Source of the DNA: DAIMZM01 sp036733985
Lineage (GTDB): Bacteria > Bacillota > Dehalobacteriia > UBA4068
Assembly (NCBI GenBank): GCA_036733985.1
Contig: DAIMZM010000013.1
Span: 1 to 34,761, forward strand
Direction: 5' to 3'
Length of the DNA: 34,761 nucleotides
Numbering within the stretch: the first letter of the stretch is position 1; every line of letters begins with the position of its first letter. Of this stretch, positions 23,757 to 31,550 are shown piece after piece. The notes under the pieces are model-generated. The model saw only the letters and a list, made by a program, of their open reading frames with translations, was not told where the DNA came from and searched no databases. Made by a program: the position numbers and the translations under genes.

Positions 23757-25463
23757 TCACAGGTCAGTGTCTATTTCGAACCAGGCCTGCCCATCCTCAA
23801 CCTTGGCCCGCACATTATCGAAAGCATTTCGCAGCATCATCATGGCCACCCCCAGCACGCACCCGGACTCATCCCCTTCTTCCAGGGAGACGCCGGAGAG
23901 CAGCGGATGGGAGCAATCCAGGCGCAGGCGGATCTGCAGCTCGTCATAGACGATCTCCACATTGAGCTCGCTGTCCACCCCCAGGGCGAACAGCCCTTCG
24001 CAAATAGCGTCCAGGCCGATCTGCAGCTTCTGGCATAAAGCCTTGGGCGCGCTCCACTCCTGGCAGGCAGCGGTAATCTGCCGGTTCAGCTCCGGCACAG
24101 CGTCCGCGTCCATAGCTGTGGCAAAGCGGATCCGCTTTTTCCGGCCGATGCGCATCAGCAGGGTCATCAGCAGCAGCACCAGGGTGCCCATGACCATGGG
24201 GGAAACAAAGATCTTTACCGCGGCCTCCGGCATAAAACCCCAGAGGCCGGGGATCAGGGTGCTGACGGCAAAAGTGATGCTGATGAAGATGACAAAAACC
24301 CGCCGGTCATCCATTTCCACCGCGGAGAGGGCGGAAAAGCCTCCGGCCATGATATAGGCGATGCTGAAAATCAGCACCGCGCCTAAAACAGGCGCCGGGA
24401 TCAGCATCAGCGCCCCCATTATCCTGGGGAAAAAGGCCAGGGCGATCAGGAGCCCGCTGGCGATATAAGCCACCTTGCGGCTGGTCACGCCGGTAGCGCC
24501 GGCCACGCCGATATTAGTGGTGGCTGTGGACTGGATCACGCCGCCTAAGAGGCCTGCCACCAAGGAGCCCAGGCCGGAAGCACGGATGCCGTTTTCGATG
24601 CTGCCCCAATTCGGGCGCTGATAATTGGCCAGGCTGATCCTCTGGGTCGCGGAATAATCGCCGATATTGTCCACGATGGCGGCAATGGTGACGACGAGAA
24701 AGGGGATGGCCACTTGCCAGTCAAAAGAAAATTTTAACTGCGCGGGCAAAGGCAGGCGGACCATGGGGGTCCACGCCAGCTCGGCATAGCCGGCCAAATC
24801 CAGCAGGCCTGTGGCGGCCGAGAGGATGAAGCCGGCGGCAATGCCGATCAGGGCGGCGTAAGGCTTCAGGCGGCGAAAAAAGATGGTGCAGGCCAGCATC
24901 ATCAGCAATGTGGCTACAGCCACCAGCAAATATAGCGGGTCGTAAGCGCCGTTTTCCTGATAAGCTCCAGTGCCCAGGAAGTATTTCAGGCCGGTGGGGA
25001 TAATGCTGACGCCCAGGATAAAGATCATGCAGCCGGTGACCTCAGGGGGGAACAGCTTCCGCATCCGGTATGTAAAGGAGCCCAAGACCCCTTTGAGCAG
25101 GCCGGAAATCACGGTCATGCCGTATACCAGCGGCATCCCGCCCAGCTGCGCCGCCATGGTGCAGGCGGAAAGGGCGGCGGAATCGGAAACGGACATGTCC
25201 ATATAGCCTGTGCCCAGGCGTTTGCCGGGGATGGTCTGGAGGATGCCGGTGACGCCGATGGTGAAAAGGGAGATGGAAAGAAAGATGCCTGATTCCCCCA
25301 CCGTAAGGCCGGCGGTGCGGGCGATCGTCACCGGCAGGGCCAGGCCCAGGGATAAGACCAGTAACATATGTTGGATGGAAGAGAAAATCAGCAGCATTGG
25401 CGGCGGTGTTTCCGCCGGGCCGTAAAACATGCCTTTTTTAGTGGTTGTTTGCTTCGCGCCCAT
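23757..25463 (-). CDS. NCS2-family purine/xanthine permease with C-terminal RsbW-like domain
   Basis: 568 residues. Residues 20-430 are a nucleobase:cation symporter-2 core with about 12-14 membrane segments. GVIQSTATTNIGVAGATGVTSR matches the NCS2 signature region, and VDNIGDYSATQRIS the family's central motif. The family takes up xanthine, uric acid or uracil. Residues about 440-568 are soluble (IRFATAMDADAVPELNRQIT, then LCQKLQIGLDAICEGLFALG). They have the helix-strand order of RsbW/HATPase-type folds but lack the ATP-binding Asn and glycine boxes. GGGAG lies before ATG 25463. It has its own promoter at 25590-25618. The uptake of purines fits the Mo-hydroxylase at the window start. Confidence 0.88.
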   Translation of the reverse strand: MGAKQTTTKKGMFYGPAETPPPMLLIFSSIQHMLLVLSLGLALPVTIARTAGLTVGESGIFLSISLFTIGVTGILQTIPGKRLGTGYMDMSVSDSAALSACTMAAQLGGMPLVYGMTVISGLLKGVLGSFTYRMRKLFPPEVTGCMIFILGVSIIPTGLKYFLGTGAYQENGAYDPLYLLVAVATLLMMLACTIFFRRLKPYAALIGIAAGFILSAATGLLDLAGYAELAWTPMVRLPLPAQLKFSFDWQVAIPFLVVTIAAIVDNIGDYSATQRISLANYQRPNWGSIENGIRASGLGSLVAGLLGGVIQSTATTNIGVAGATGVTSRKVAYIASGLLIALAFFPRIMGALMLIPAPVLGAVLIFSIAYIMAGGFSALSAVEMDDRRVFVIFISITFAVSTLIPGLWGFMPEAAVKIFVSPMVMGTLVLLLMTLLMRIGRKKRIRFATAMDADAVPELNRQITAACQEWSAPKALCQKLQIGLDAICEGLFALGVDSELNVEIVYDELQIRLRLDCSHPLLSGVSLEEGDESGCVLGVAMMMLRNAFDNVRAKVEDGQAWFEIDTDL

Positions 25464-25589
25464 TTGTGAAAACCATCACTCCCTTATCTTGAGAATCGCC
25501 GTAGTAAAAATAGCCGCGGGCCTGTCCGCTATCCATCGCCTCTGTTGCCCATATATGCGTCCGCCAACGCGTAGGTTATGGTTGTTTGT

Positions 25590-25618
25590 ATTATACGTCA
25601 TGATGCAGCATGATTCAA
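25590..25618 (-). promoter_or_regulatory. Sigma-70 promoter of the purine permease gene
   Basis: Reading leftward, TTGAAT (complement of 25613-25618) and a perfect TATAAT (complement of 25590-25595) are 17 bases apart. The leader is about 120 bases. I looked for the purine-riboswitch core in it and did not find it. Confidence 0.75.
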
Positions 25619-25696
25619 GTTTATCCGGCTTTTCTTGAGGCGGGCGGCCCTGGCTTGCTTTGGCTGACCGGAAACGTGAAGGACAGGCCCTTGATA

Positions 25697-25755
25697 GAAG
25701 GTCGATATTTGGAACAAGTTTTTTGGACTTGTCCACGATACAGACCTTCTTTCTT
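25697..25755 (+). terminator. Long imperfect hairpin in the 25.6-26.05 kb gap
   Basis: GAAGGTC (25697-25703) pairs with GACCTTC (25743-25749) and ACAAG with CTTGT nearer the loop; TTTCTTT follows. It could end a short RNA or be a relic. Between 25619 and 26052 I see no gene. ACG(CG)TAGGTTAT occurs twice, near 25567 and 25829, and TTGTC-AATTGACAA is a small palindrome near 25870. Confidence 0.35.
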
Positions 25756-26052
25756 TGTAAAATGGCTGCATAGGATTGCTTTTCTGTTTTGTGTCTTATG
25801 TAGCAGGATTGGACATGCCGTGTGCAAAAACGTAGGTTATAGGGAGCGAAAATCTGCAAAAGTTCACTTGCTGTCCAATTGACAATGCTCAATTCCTGCC
25901 AGCGGCAAAGTGCTTTTCCTGGCGATATCCCTAATGTCCGAGCTGTGGGGATATCCTATTTAATACAAGAACCGGAAGAGATAACCAAAGTGAAAATAAA
26001 TAAAACAACCTTGGAAGGGAACCGGTGTTATGGTGTATAAATAATAGCGTAA

Positions 26053-26169
26053 CCTTTTTGGGGCGGCATTGATTGTTCGCAGGCGGTACTAATGCAACAG
26101 GCCAAGGAACCGGGATATGATCAGGAAGAGTTGGCACGCATAGCGCGTCCTTTGGTATTATTGCTGTAG
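26053..26169 (+). pseudogene. Fragment of a C_GCAxxG_C_C-family redox protein
   Basis: The frame after TAA 26050-26052 reads PFWGGIDCSQAVLMQQAKEP then GYDQEELARIARP before TAG at 26167. This matches the N-terminal NCAQAVL...GLDEE..RIASG pattern of the C_GCAxxG_C_C family (about 140 residues). The later GCA/G-C-C cysteine motifs are absent. It is a remnant just before the symporter gene. Confidence 0.55.
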
Positions 26170-26255
26170 TCATGGCAGTGAAATTTAAAAGTAAAACTGC
26201 CGCTCTATCGCCCAGCCAATCATACACCGTTATTATCGCTTTTACAGGAGAATTT

Positions 26256-27695
26256 ATGAAGAACACTTTATCCCTGATGGAAAATAAAAAGAAAATCTTA
26301 TACACGGTTTGTTTATGGCTTTTTGTGGCTGCCGGGCTGTTCCTGGCCATAGCTCAGCCCTGCGCCGGGCTGGATGATACCGGAAATATTGTGTTGGGCG
26401 CCTTTGTGGTGACTTTGACCGTGTGGGTATTCCGTCCGGGCGGCGGTTCTTTCACGATTGGTGTTGCTATTTTGATTTTGGGCGGTATGATCGCCGGCCT
26501 GCCTATGGTGGAGATGACCAGCGGATTTACCAGCCCGTCGTTGTGGCTGCTTATTCCGGCAATGTTTTTCGGCTATACACTGCTGAAGACCGGCCTTGGC
26601 AAGCGCATCGTATTTTTCCTTTTTAAAGGCTTTAATCCGACCTATAAACGTTTGCTGGCAGGCTGGTTTATCGTCGGGGTGCTGTTTTCACTCCTGACGC
26701 CCTCAATAACGGTGCGTTTTCTTATCCTGACGCCGATTGCGGTAAGCGTAGCGGATGCCTGCCGTCTGGATAAGGGACATAAGGGGCGCTCTCTAATCGT
26801 GATTTCCGCTTGGGCGGCTTCGGTTTTTCCGGGAACCGCCTGGCTAAACGGGTCTTTATACGGGCCGTTGTTTACGTCCTATTTACCGGAGGGGCTGATG
26901 CGCGATCTGGCTACGCCGCAAATGTGGTTAAAGGCCATGGGCCCGCCCTGGTTGCTTTTTTCGGCAATCTTCCTATCCGCAATCTATCTTTTTCTTAAGC
27001 CGGATCATGAGTTGGCCGTCACCAGGGAAGATATGATCAAGATGTATGATGAACTAGGGCCTGCCTCCAGAGATGAAAAAATTTGTCTGGCTGTTTTCGT
27101 GCTGATGCTGATGGCGCTGGCGGCGCAGAGTTTTTTGCCGTATACCACCAATCAGGTGCTGCTGGGCGGCTTTATCATCCTGCTTTTCAGCGGCGTGCTG
27201 ACGGCAAAGGATATTACGCAAGGTATCGGCTGGGACACGGTGATGTTTTTTGGTTGCATACTGGGTATGTCCCGCCTGCTGGCTACTTCCGGTATATCGG
27301 ACTGGGTGGCGCCGGTCCTGAAGGCTTTGCTTGATCCGATAGCCGCCAATGGCCTGCTGTTTGTACTGGCGCTCTATGGCCTGTGTCTTGTTTTGCGTTT
27401 TTTCGATGTAACCCAGGGCTGGATCATTGCCGCTATCTTGACCCTTGCCACGCCAATGCTGTATGAAGTTTATGGCATCCACCCGCTTATTTGCCTGATG
27501 GTATTTATCTGTGCCGGAAATCTGTTTTTCTTCCACTATCATCAACCATGGATTGGCCAGGCCGAGGCGGTGATAGGCGACCGCGGCTGGGCGGGCCGGC
27601 ATTTGCAAAAGGCCTCGGTGATCTACGCTATCCTGGCGGCATTGTTGCTGATCGCCTGCCGCTTCTATTGGCAGTTGATCGGGCTGTGGGGATAG
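26256..27695 (+). CDS. SLC13/DASS-type anion:Na+ symporter
   Basis: 480 residues from ATG 26256. The frame extends upstream, but ACAGGAG stands five bases before this start. About 11-12 membrane segments; FVVTLTVWVFRPGGGSFTIG, SPSLWLLIPAMFFGYTLLKTG, SLLTPSITVRFLILTPIAVSV and IGWDTVMFFGCILGMSRLL are typical of the DASS family (di- and tricarboxylates or sulfate). The usual SNT motif is replaced by SIT in the first repeat, so the anion is uncertain. It is a single-gene unit on this strand. The aconitase/PrpF cluster could use an imported tricarboxylate, but it is 22 kb away. From 27696 to 27882 I see no gene. Confidence 0.8.
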   Translation: MKNTLSLMENKKKILYTVCLWLFVAAGLFLAIAQPCAGLDDTGNIVLGAFVVTLTVWVFRPGGGSFTIGVAILILGGMIAGLPMVEMTSGFTSPSLWLLIPAMFFGYTLLKTGLGKRIVFFLFKGFNPTYKRLLAGWFIVGVLFSLLTPSITVRFLILTPIAVSVADACRLDKGHKGRSLIVISAWAASVFPGTAWLNGSLYGPLFTSYLPEGLMRDLATPQMWLKAMGPPWLLFSAIFLSAIYLFLKPDHELAVTREDMIKMYDELGPASRDEKICLAVFVLMLMALAAQSFLPYTTNQVLLGGFIILLFSGVLTAKDITQGIGWDTVMFFGCILGMSRLLATSGISDWVAPVLKALLDPIAANGLLFVLALYGLCLVLRFFDVTQGWIIAAILTLATPMLYEVYGIHPLICLMVFICAGNLFFFHYHQPWIGQAEAVIGDRGWAGRHLQKASVIYAILAALLLIACRFYWQLIGLWG

Positions 27696-27882
27696 TAATC
27701 ATATTTGGCGTGCACATTCAATGTAATATAGCTGGCCGTATCAATCGAAAACGTGGATAGCTTTATCCATTGTCATTCCAATTGTGACAGATAGCCGGTG
27801 AAAAGCTGGATCAGTCCGATTACGCGCTATCCCTGAAGGCGCGTTGTTTAGGGACAGCCTTTTTGCGCAAAGTCAAGTCAGC

Positions 27883-28677
27883 TCAGGAGAGCAGCACCGC
27901 ATCGGTTTCTTCCTGCTCCCCGGCGAGCTGGGCAAACTTTTGCAGCAGATCCGCCTTGGTTAACTGTTGCTTCTCCGTGCCGCTGATATCCAGGATGATG
28001 CGGCCGGCATGCATCATGATCAGCCGGTTGCCGTAGCGGATCGCGTCGGTCATATTATGAGTGATCATCAGCGTGGTCAGGCCGTTCTCCCGCACCACCT
28101 GTTCGGATAGGGCCAGCACTGTGGCTGCCGTGGCCGGATCCAGGGCCGCGGTATGCTCATCCAGGAGCAGCAGCTTGGGCTGACGCAGGGTTGCCATGAG
28201 CAGGGTCAGCGCCTGGCGCTGGCCGCCGGAGAGCAGCCCCACCTTCACGCTCATGCGGTTTTCCAGGCCCAAGCCCAGCGTATGCAAGACTTCCCGGTAT
28301 TGTTCCCGCTCCTGCCGGGTCACGCCCCAGCGGAGGCCCCGCTTTTGGCCGCGGCGGTAGGCCAGGGCCAGGTTCTCCTCAATATTCATATTGGCGGCGG
28401 TACCCACCATGGGGTCCTGGAAGACGCGGCCGATGAACCGGGCCCGCTGATGCTCAGGCAGGGCAGCCACGCTGACGCCGTCGATGCTGATATCGCCGCT
28501 GTCCACGGGCCAGACGCCGGCGATGGCATTGAGCACGGTGGATTTGCCCGCGCCGTTGCCGCCGATCATGGTGGCGAAATCGCCGGCCTTGAGCGTCAGG
28601 CTGACCTGGCACAGCGCCTGCTTCTCATTGATGGTGCCGGGATTGAAGGTCTTGCTCACATCCACCAGCTTAAGCAT
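27883..28677 (-). CDS. ABC importer ATPase of the TrpXYZ type (aromatic amino acid or related)
   Basis: 264 residues from ATG 28677, with AAGGAGG eight bases before it and overlap with the permease stop. The longer frame to 28749 has no ribosome site. Walker A is GGNGAGKST, the signature LLSGGQRQALTLLMA, Walker B LLLLDEHTAALDP (His after DE is usual in this subfamily), and switch His MITHNM. FQDPMVGTAANMNIEENLALA is a subgroup hallmark (COG1101). It is the third gene of lipoprotein, permease, ATPase, controlled by a Tyr/Phe-rich leader peptide, so tyrosine or phenylalanine uptake is the likely job. Confidence 0.88.
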   Translation of the reverse strand: MLKLVDVSKTFNPGTINEKQALCQVSLTLKAGDFATMIGGNGAGKSTVLNAIAGVWPVDSGDISIDGVSVAALPEHQRARFIGRVFQDPMVGTAANMNIEENLALAYRRGQKRGLRWGVTRQEREQYREVLHTLGLGLENRMSVKVGLLSGGQRQALTLLMATLRQPKLLLLDEHTAALDPATAATVLALSEQVVRENGLTTLMITHNMTDAIRYGNRLIMMHAGRIILDISGTEKQQLTKADLLQKFAQLAGEQEETDAVLLS

Positions 28678-29641
28678 GCCTGCCGCCTCCTTCCCGCTGC
28701 CGCCGGCCCCGCTTCCGGAGGGCGGCAAAGGAATTCCTATGCCTGGCACGGAGATAAGGCACGGCCAGAAAAACGGCGACGATGACCGCTGTGAACAGCT
28801 TCAGGAGATCCGTGGGCATTCTCAGCCAGATCACGATACCCACTACCAAGTAATAGATCACGCCGCCCAGTACCACGAAGCCCATACGGACGGCGAAGTT
28901 CATACCCTTGGCCAGGAGGGCTTCCCCCAGCACCTCGCCGATAATCACGGCGGCCAGGCCGATGACGATGGCCCCCTGCCCCATCTTGATATCGGCAAAG
29001 CCCTGGTACTGGGCCATCAGCCCGCCGGAGAGGGCCACCAGGCCATTGGAAAGGCACAGGGCGAGGACCTTCATGGCGTCGATGCTGATGCCCTGGGCCT
29101 TGGCCATTTGCGGGCTGCCGCCGGTGGCCCGGATAGCGCTGCCCTGTTCGGTACCGAAATACCAGTAAAGCGCAGCCACCAGCAGGGCGGCCAGGAGCAG
29201 TACGGTGAGGATGGCGCTGTTGACGTTCCGCAGGGAGACGATCAGGTCGAATTTATCCACGCTTACCGCTTTATTGGCCCCATCCAGTATCATCAAATTC
29301 ACGGACCAAAGAGAGATCTGCGTCAGGATGCCGGCCAGGATGCCGGGGATGCCCAGCAGCGTGTGGAGAATACCGGTAACCAGGCCGGCCAGGACGCCGG
29401 CAGCAACGGCCGCGAGAATGGCCGCCGGCGCCGGCACGCCTGCCAGGATCAGCGCCACGGTGACGGCGCCGCCAACGGCAAAGGAGCCGTCCACCGTGAG
29501 GTCGGGAAAATCCAGCAGGCGGAAGGTAATAAAAACGCCCAGCGCCATCAGGCCCCAGATCAGCCCCTGGGCTATATTGCCGGGCAAGGCCGCCAGCAGC
29601 TTGGCCGGGCTTAAAGCAGCGAGGATCGCGATGATATCCAT
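28670..29641 (-). CDS. ABC importer permease of the TrpXYZ type
   Basis: 323 residues from ATG 29641, preceded by AAAGGAAAAGGG. About eight to nine membrane segments; FRLLDFPDLTVDGSFAVGGA near residue 45 and QGFADIKMGQGAIVIGLAAV near residue 230 are hallmarks of the COG4120 permease family. The C-terminus is short and basic (RKRGRRQREGGG). The stop overlaps the ATPase start. It pairs with the ATPase downstream and the lipoprotein upstream. Confidence 0.88.
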   Translation of the reverse strand: MDIIAILAALSPAKLLAALPGNIAQGLIWGLMALGVFITFRLLDFPDLTVDGSFAVGGAVTVALILAGVPAPAAILAAVAAGVLAGLVTGILHTLLGIPGILAGILTQISLWSVNLMILDGANKAVSVDKFDLIVSLRNVNSAILTVLLLAALLVAALYWYFGTEQGSAIRATGGSPQMAKAQGISIDAMKVLALCLSNGLVALSGGLMAQYQGFADIKMGQGAIVIGLAAVIIGEVLGEALLAKGMNFAVRMGFVVLGGVIYYLVVGIVIWLRMPTDLLKLFTAVIVAVFLAVPYLRARHRNSFAALRKRGRRQREGGGRHA

Positions 29642-29712
29642 ACCCTTTTCCTTTCAATAGCGCGTCAATCGCGCAAAGTGGGACAGGCCAAACAGCGGCC
29701 TGGCAAGCCAAG

Positions 29713-29739
29713 GCGGCTACGCCCCTGGGGCATAGCCGC
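29713..29739 (-). promoter_or_regulatory. Intercistronic hairpin between lipoprotein and permease
   Basis: GCGGCTA-C-GCCCC and GGGGC-A-TAGCCGC pair with one mismatch (29713-29725 with 29727-29739). No T-run follows. Such hairpins often protect the upstream binding-protein mRNA and so raise its level over the membrane parts. Confidence 0.5.
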
Positions 29740-29758
29740 GCGCCGGCTTGCTTCGCGC

Positions 29759-30775
29759 TTATTCCGCGCTGATCGCCTCGTAGCCCTCGGGCATGACGAT
29801 ACCCAGGGCCGCGGCGATCTCGGCATTGTATTTCTTCGTGACATTAGGGGCGAACTCCACAGCCATGCCGCCTGGATCAGCGCCGTTGGCCAGGATCTCA
29901 TAGGCCATGAGGCCGGTGGTATAACCCAGGTCGTAGTAGCTGATGGAAAGGGTGGCAAGACCGCAGCCCCGGCAAATGCCTTCCTCGCCCACAACTACCG
30001 GTACTTGGGCAGGCAGGCAGATGTTCTTAATGATCTCCGTATTGGAGGCGGCGGTGTTGTCCGTAGGCACATAGAGGACATCGGAATCAGCGGCGGCGCT
30101 GGCAACGACGGTTTGCAGGTCATTGGAATCAGAAAAAGTGTAGGATTGGCAGGTATAGCCCATCTCCGTCAGGTAGCCGGTGATCACCCCGTCCTGATAT
30201 TTGGAGTTGGGCTCGCCGGAGCAGTAGAGGATGCCCACCTTTTCCGTCTCCGGGAAGAGTTCCTGGATGATGGCGGCCTGCCCGTCCAGGGGAGCCAGAT
30301 CGCTGGTGCCGGAGATATTGCTGCCGGTGGCGCCGGTCCAGTTATCCAGCCCTAAGGCCGTGGCGTAATCGGTAACGGAGGTGCCCAGGATCGGGATGGT
30401 GTCGGTGGCGGCCTGGGCAGCCTGAAGGGCCGGGGTGGCGTTGGCCATGATCAGATCCACCTGGGCGGAGACGAACTGATTGGCGATCACCGAGCAGTTC
30501 TGCACATCATTGGAGGCGTTCTGCTCGTCAAAGATCACCTTGTCCCCCAGTTTTTCGCTGAGGGCGTCCCGGAAGCCTTTGGTAGCGGCGTCCAGGGCCA
30601 CATGGGGCACTAATTGGATAATACCCACTGTGTATGTAGTGTCTTCTTCTGCCGCGGGGGTTTCGGCGGGAGCTTCGCTTAGGCTTTCCTGGTCTACCGT
30701 ACTGCTGCAGGCGGTCAGGGCCAGGGCCATGACGGCAATCAGTAAGACCGCCCAGAGGTTCTTTTGCATCTTCAT
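29759..30775 (-). CDS. ABC importer substrate-binding lipoprotein (TrpX-like, ABC_sub_bind family)
   Basis: 338 residues. The signal peptide ends in lipobox LTAC (MALALTACSSTV) and an acidic linker runs to about residue 45. The two-lobe binding domain follows: TVGIIQLVPHVALDAATKGF, DVLYVPTDNTAASN and VVVGEEGICRGCGLATLSI, all typical of PF04392. AAAGGAGAA precedes ATG 30775. It is the first structural gene after the attenuator. Homologues include the tryptophan/tyrosine importers of Firmicutes usually controlled by T-boxes; here a coding leader replaces that. Confidence 0.9.
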   Translation of the reverse strand: MKMQKNLWAVLLIAVMALALTACSSTVDQESLSEAPAETPAAEEDTTYTVGIIQLVPHVALDAATKGFRDALSEKLGDKVIFDEQNASNDVQNCSVIANQFVSAQVDLIMANATPALQAAQAATDTIPILGTSVTDYATALGLDNWTGATGSNISGTSDLAPLDGQAAIIQELFPETEKVGILYCSGEPNSKYQDGVITGYLTEMGYTCQSYTFSDSNDLQTVVASAAADSDVLYVPTDNTAASNTEIIKNICLPAQVPVVVGEEGICRGCGLATLSISYYDLGYTTGLMAYEILANGADPGGMAVEFAPNVTKKYNAEIAAALGIVMPEGYEAISAE

Positions 30776-30811
30776 GTTCTACCATTCTCCTTTGCGTTGA
30801 TTTTTAGATAC

Positions 30812-30842
30812 AAAAAGCAGCCCGCCTGTTCAGACGAGCTGC
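30812..30842 (-). terminator. Attenuator terminator of the aromatic-importer operon
   Basis: On the minus strand GCAGCTCGTCTG pairs (with G-U pairs) with CAGGCGGGCTGC, and TTTTT follows (30812-30816 as A's). It lies between the leader peptide (ends 30889) and the lipoprotein start (30775). Its 5' arm (30831-30844) can pair instead with 30863-30876, forming an antiterminator. Confidence 0.85.
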
Positions 30843-30862
30843 CCGTATCGCTAATTAAATCA

Positions 30863-30929
30863 GGGCTTTCGGTCTGGTTTAGGCACGCCTAATCACTTTT
30901 ACCCGTAAAGTAAAAGTAGGAATAGGCGT
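30863..30929 (-). promoter_or_regulatory. Alternative leader-RNA structures (leader hairpin and antiterminator arm)
   Basis: A hairpin joins 30885-30891 with 30923-30929 (ACGCCTA/TAGGCGT) and, inside, 30895-30902 with 30910-30917 (ACTTTTAC/GTAAAAGT); it covers the Tyr/Phe codons and the leader stop. Next to it, CAGACCGAAAGCCC (30863-30876) complements the 5' arm of the terminator (GCCC/GGGC plus CAGAC-c-GA/TCGTCTG). A ribosome stalled on the aromatic codons would block the first hairpin and should favour the second pairing. Confidence 0.6.
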
Positions 30930-30990
30930 AACCAAAGCGGCCGGCCTGATCGCAGTCAGGCATAACGTATTGGTCTAGATGCTGCTGCAT
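30889..30990 (-). CDS. Tyr/Phe-rich leader peptide (33 residues)
   Basis: AAAGGAG lies eight bases before ATG 30990, and the frame ends at TAG 30889. Residues 19-28 read FGYAYSYFYF: seven of ten are Tyr or Phe, and Tyr8 adds one more. There is no Trp. A terminator and an alternative antiterminator follow, then an aromatic-type ABC importer. This is the arrangement of ribosome-stalling attenuators such as pheA or pheS leaders: when charged tRNA-Tyr or tRNA-Phe is short the ribosome stalls and the operon is read through. Confidence 0.85.
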   Translation of the reverse strand: MQQHLDQYVMPDCDQAGRFGYAYSYFYFTGKSD

Positions 30991-31024
30991 ACTGGCCGCT
31001 CCTTTCCAATCCTGATTTGGGTAC

Positions 31025-31053
31025 AGTATAATGCCTGGCAAAGCAGATGTCAA
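31025..31053 (-). promoter_or_regulatory. Sigma-70 promoter of the attenuated importer operon
   Basis: Reading leftward, a perfect TTGACA (complement of 31048-31053) and TATACT (complement of 31025-31030) are 17 bases apart. Transcription should start near 31,018, giving a leader of about 240 bases. Confidence 0.85.
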
Positions 31054-31311
31054 GACAATCTTGGAATAATTGAAGAAGATGCTGACGGAGGGAGCGTCGC
31101 TTACAAAACTGTCGACGCTCAATTCTTCACGCGTCGCCCAACGGCGTAAGCGAACCTACCTTGTGGCGGATTTTAGAAGCGAACGCGCCCGAGAGGTTCT
31201 TTTTAAGCCGAAGGCATATCAAGGGATTTTGCGCCGCGCTGCGGCGGGGTTACGGTGCAGTTTGTGGACGACACGGTACCAGCTTCTGCTTTCGCCCATG
31301 CCTCATACTTC

Positions 31312-31443
31312 TCCCGCCAGTCGCCCGCTGCTGCAGGTTCTAGTGAAGGTTGCGACCAGCCGTCCTTTTCACCCGCTAAACTTTGCGGCGGTTTTCCGCT
31401 TAGTTCAGCGAGCGTTTTTTATTGCAAAAGGGGGGCGATTATG
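31312..31443 (+). repeat. Dispersed repeat, copy B (first copy at 5425-5639)
   Basis: Matches copy A over two blocks (31312-31357 and 31376-31443) but lacks the tRNA-Leu tail and its terminator. On the minus strand the first block reads GWSQPSLEPAAAGDWREKYE, which looks like the end of a degraded protein. The second block ends with AAAAGGGGGGCG and an ATG that opens only a short frame. From 31054 to 31311 I see no gene. Confidence 0.6.
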
Positions 31444-31460
31444 AGAAAAATCCGCAGAAA

Positions 31461-31489
31461 AGGCCGCCATCCTTTAAGGATGGCGGCCT
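31461..31489 (-). terminator. Intrinsic terminator of the hyuAB operon
   Basis: AGGCCGCCATCC (31461-31472) and GGATGGCGGCCT (31478-31489) form a perfect 12-bp stem with a five-base loop. CTTTT follows on the minus strand. It lies about 60 bases beyond the HyuB stop codon. Confidence 0.8.
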
Positions 31490-31550
31490 TTCAGCATACC
31501 GCTGACGCAGCGCCGGCTCTGATACTGCCGGGCCTCCGCGTGCTTAGTGC

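Noticed and set aside
25464..25590. A purine riboswitch in the leader of the purine permease
   Set aside because: The three-way-junction core and loop sequences of the purine aptamer are not present on the transcribed strand.
26131..26146. A second sigma-54 promoter before the symporter gene (TTGGCACG-CATA-GCGC)
   Set aside because: The -24 half is good and the spacing fits, but the -12 element is GCGC instead of TTGC, and the site lies inside a pseudogene fragment.
30775..31020. A T-box in front of the TrpXYZ-type importer
   Set aside because: No T-box motif or specifier loop is seen. The leader is instead explained by a translated Tyr/Phe-rich peptide and terminator.
31070..31444. A 124-residue plus-strand frame after the importer promoter
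   Set aside because: It lacks a ribosome site, is very Arg/Ala-rich, and crosses the dispersed repeat; the opposite strand looks more protein-like in part of it. Treated as non-coding.
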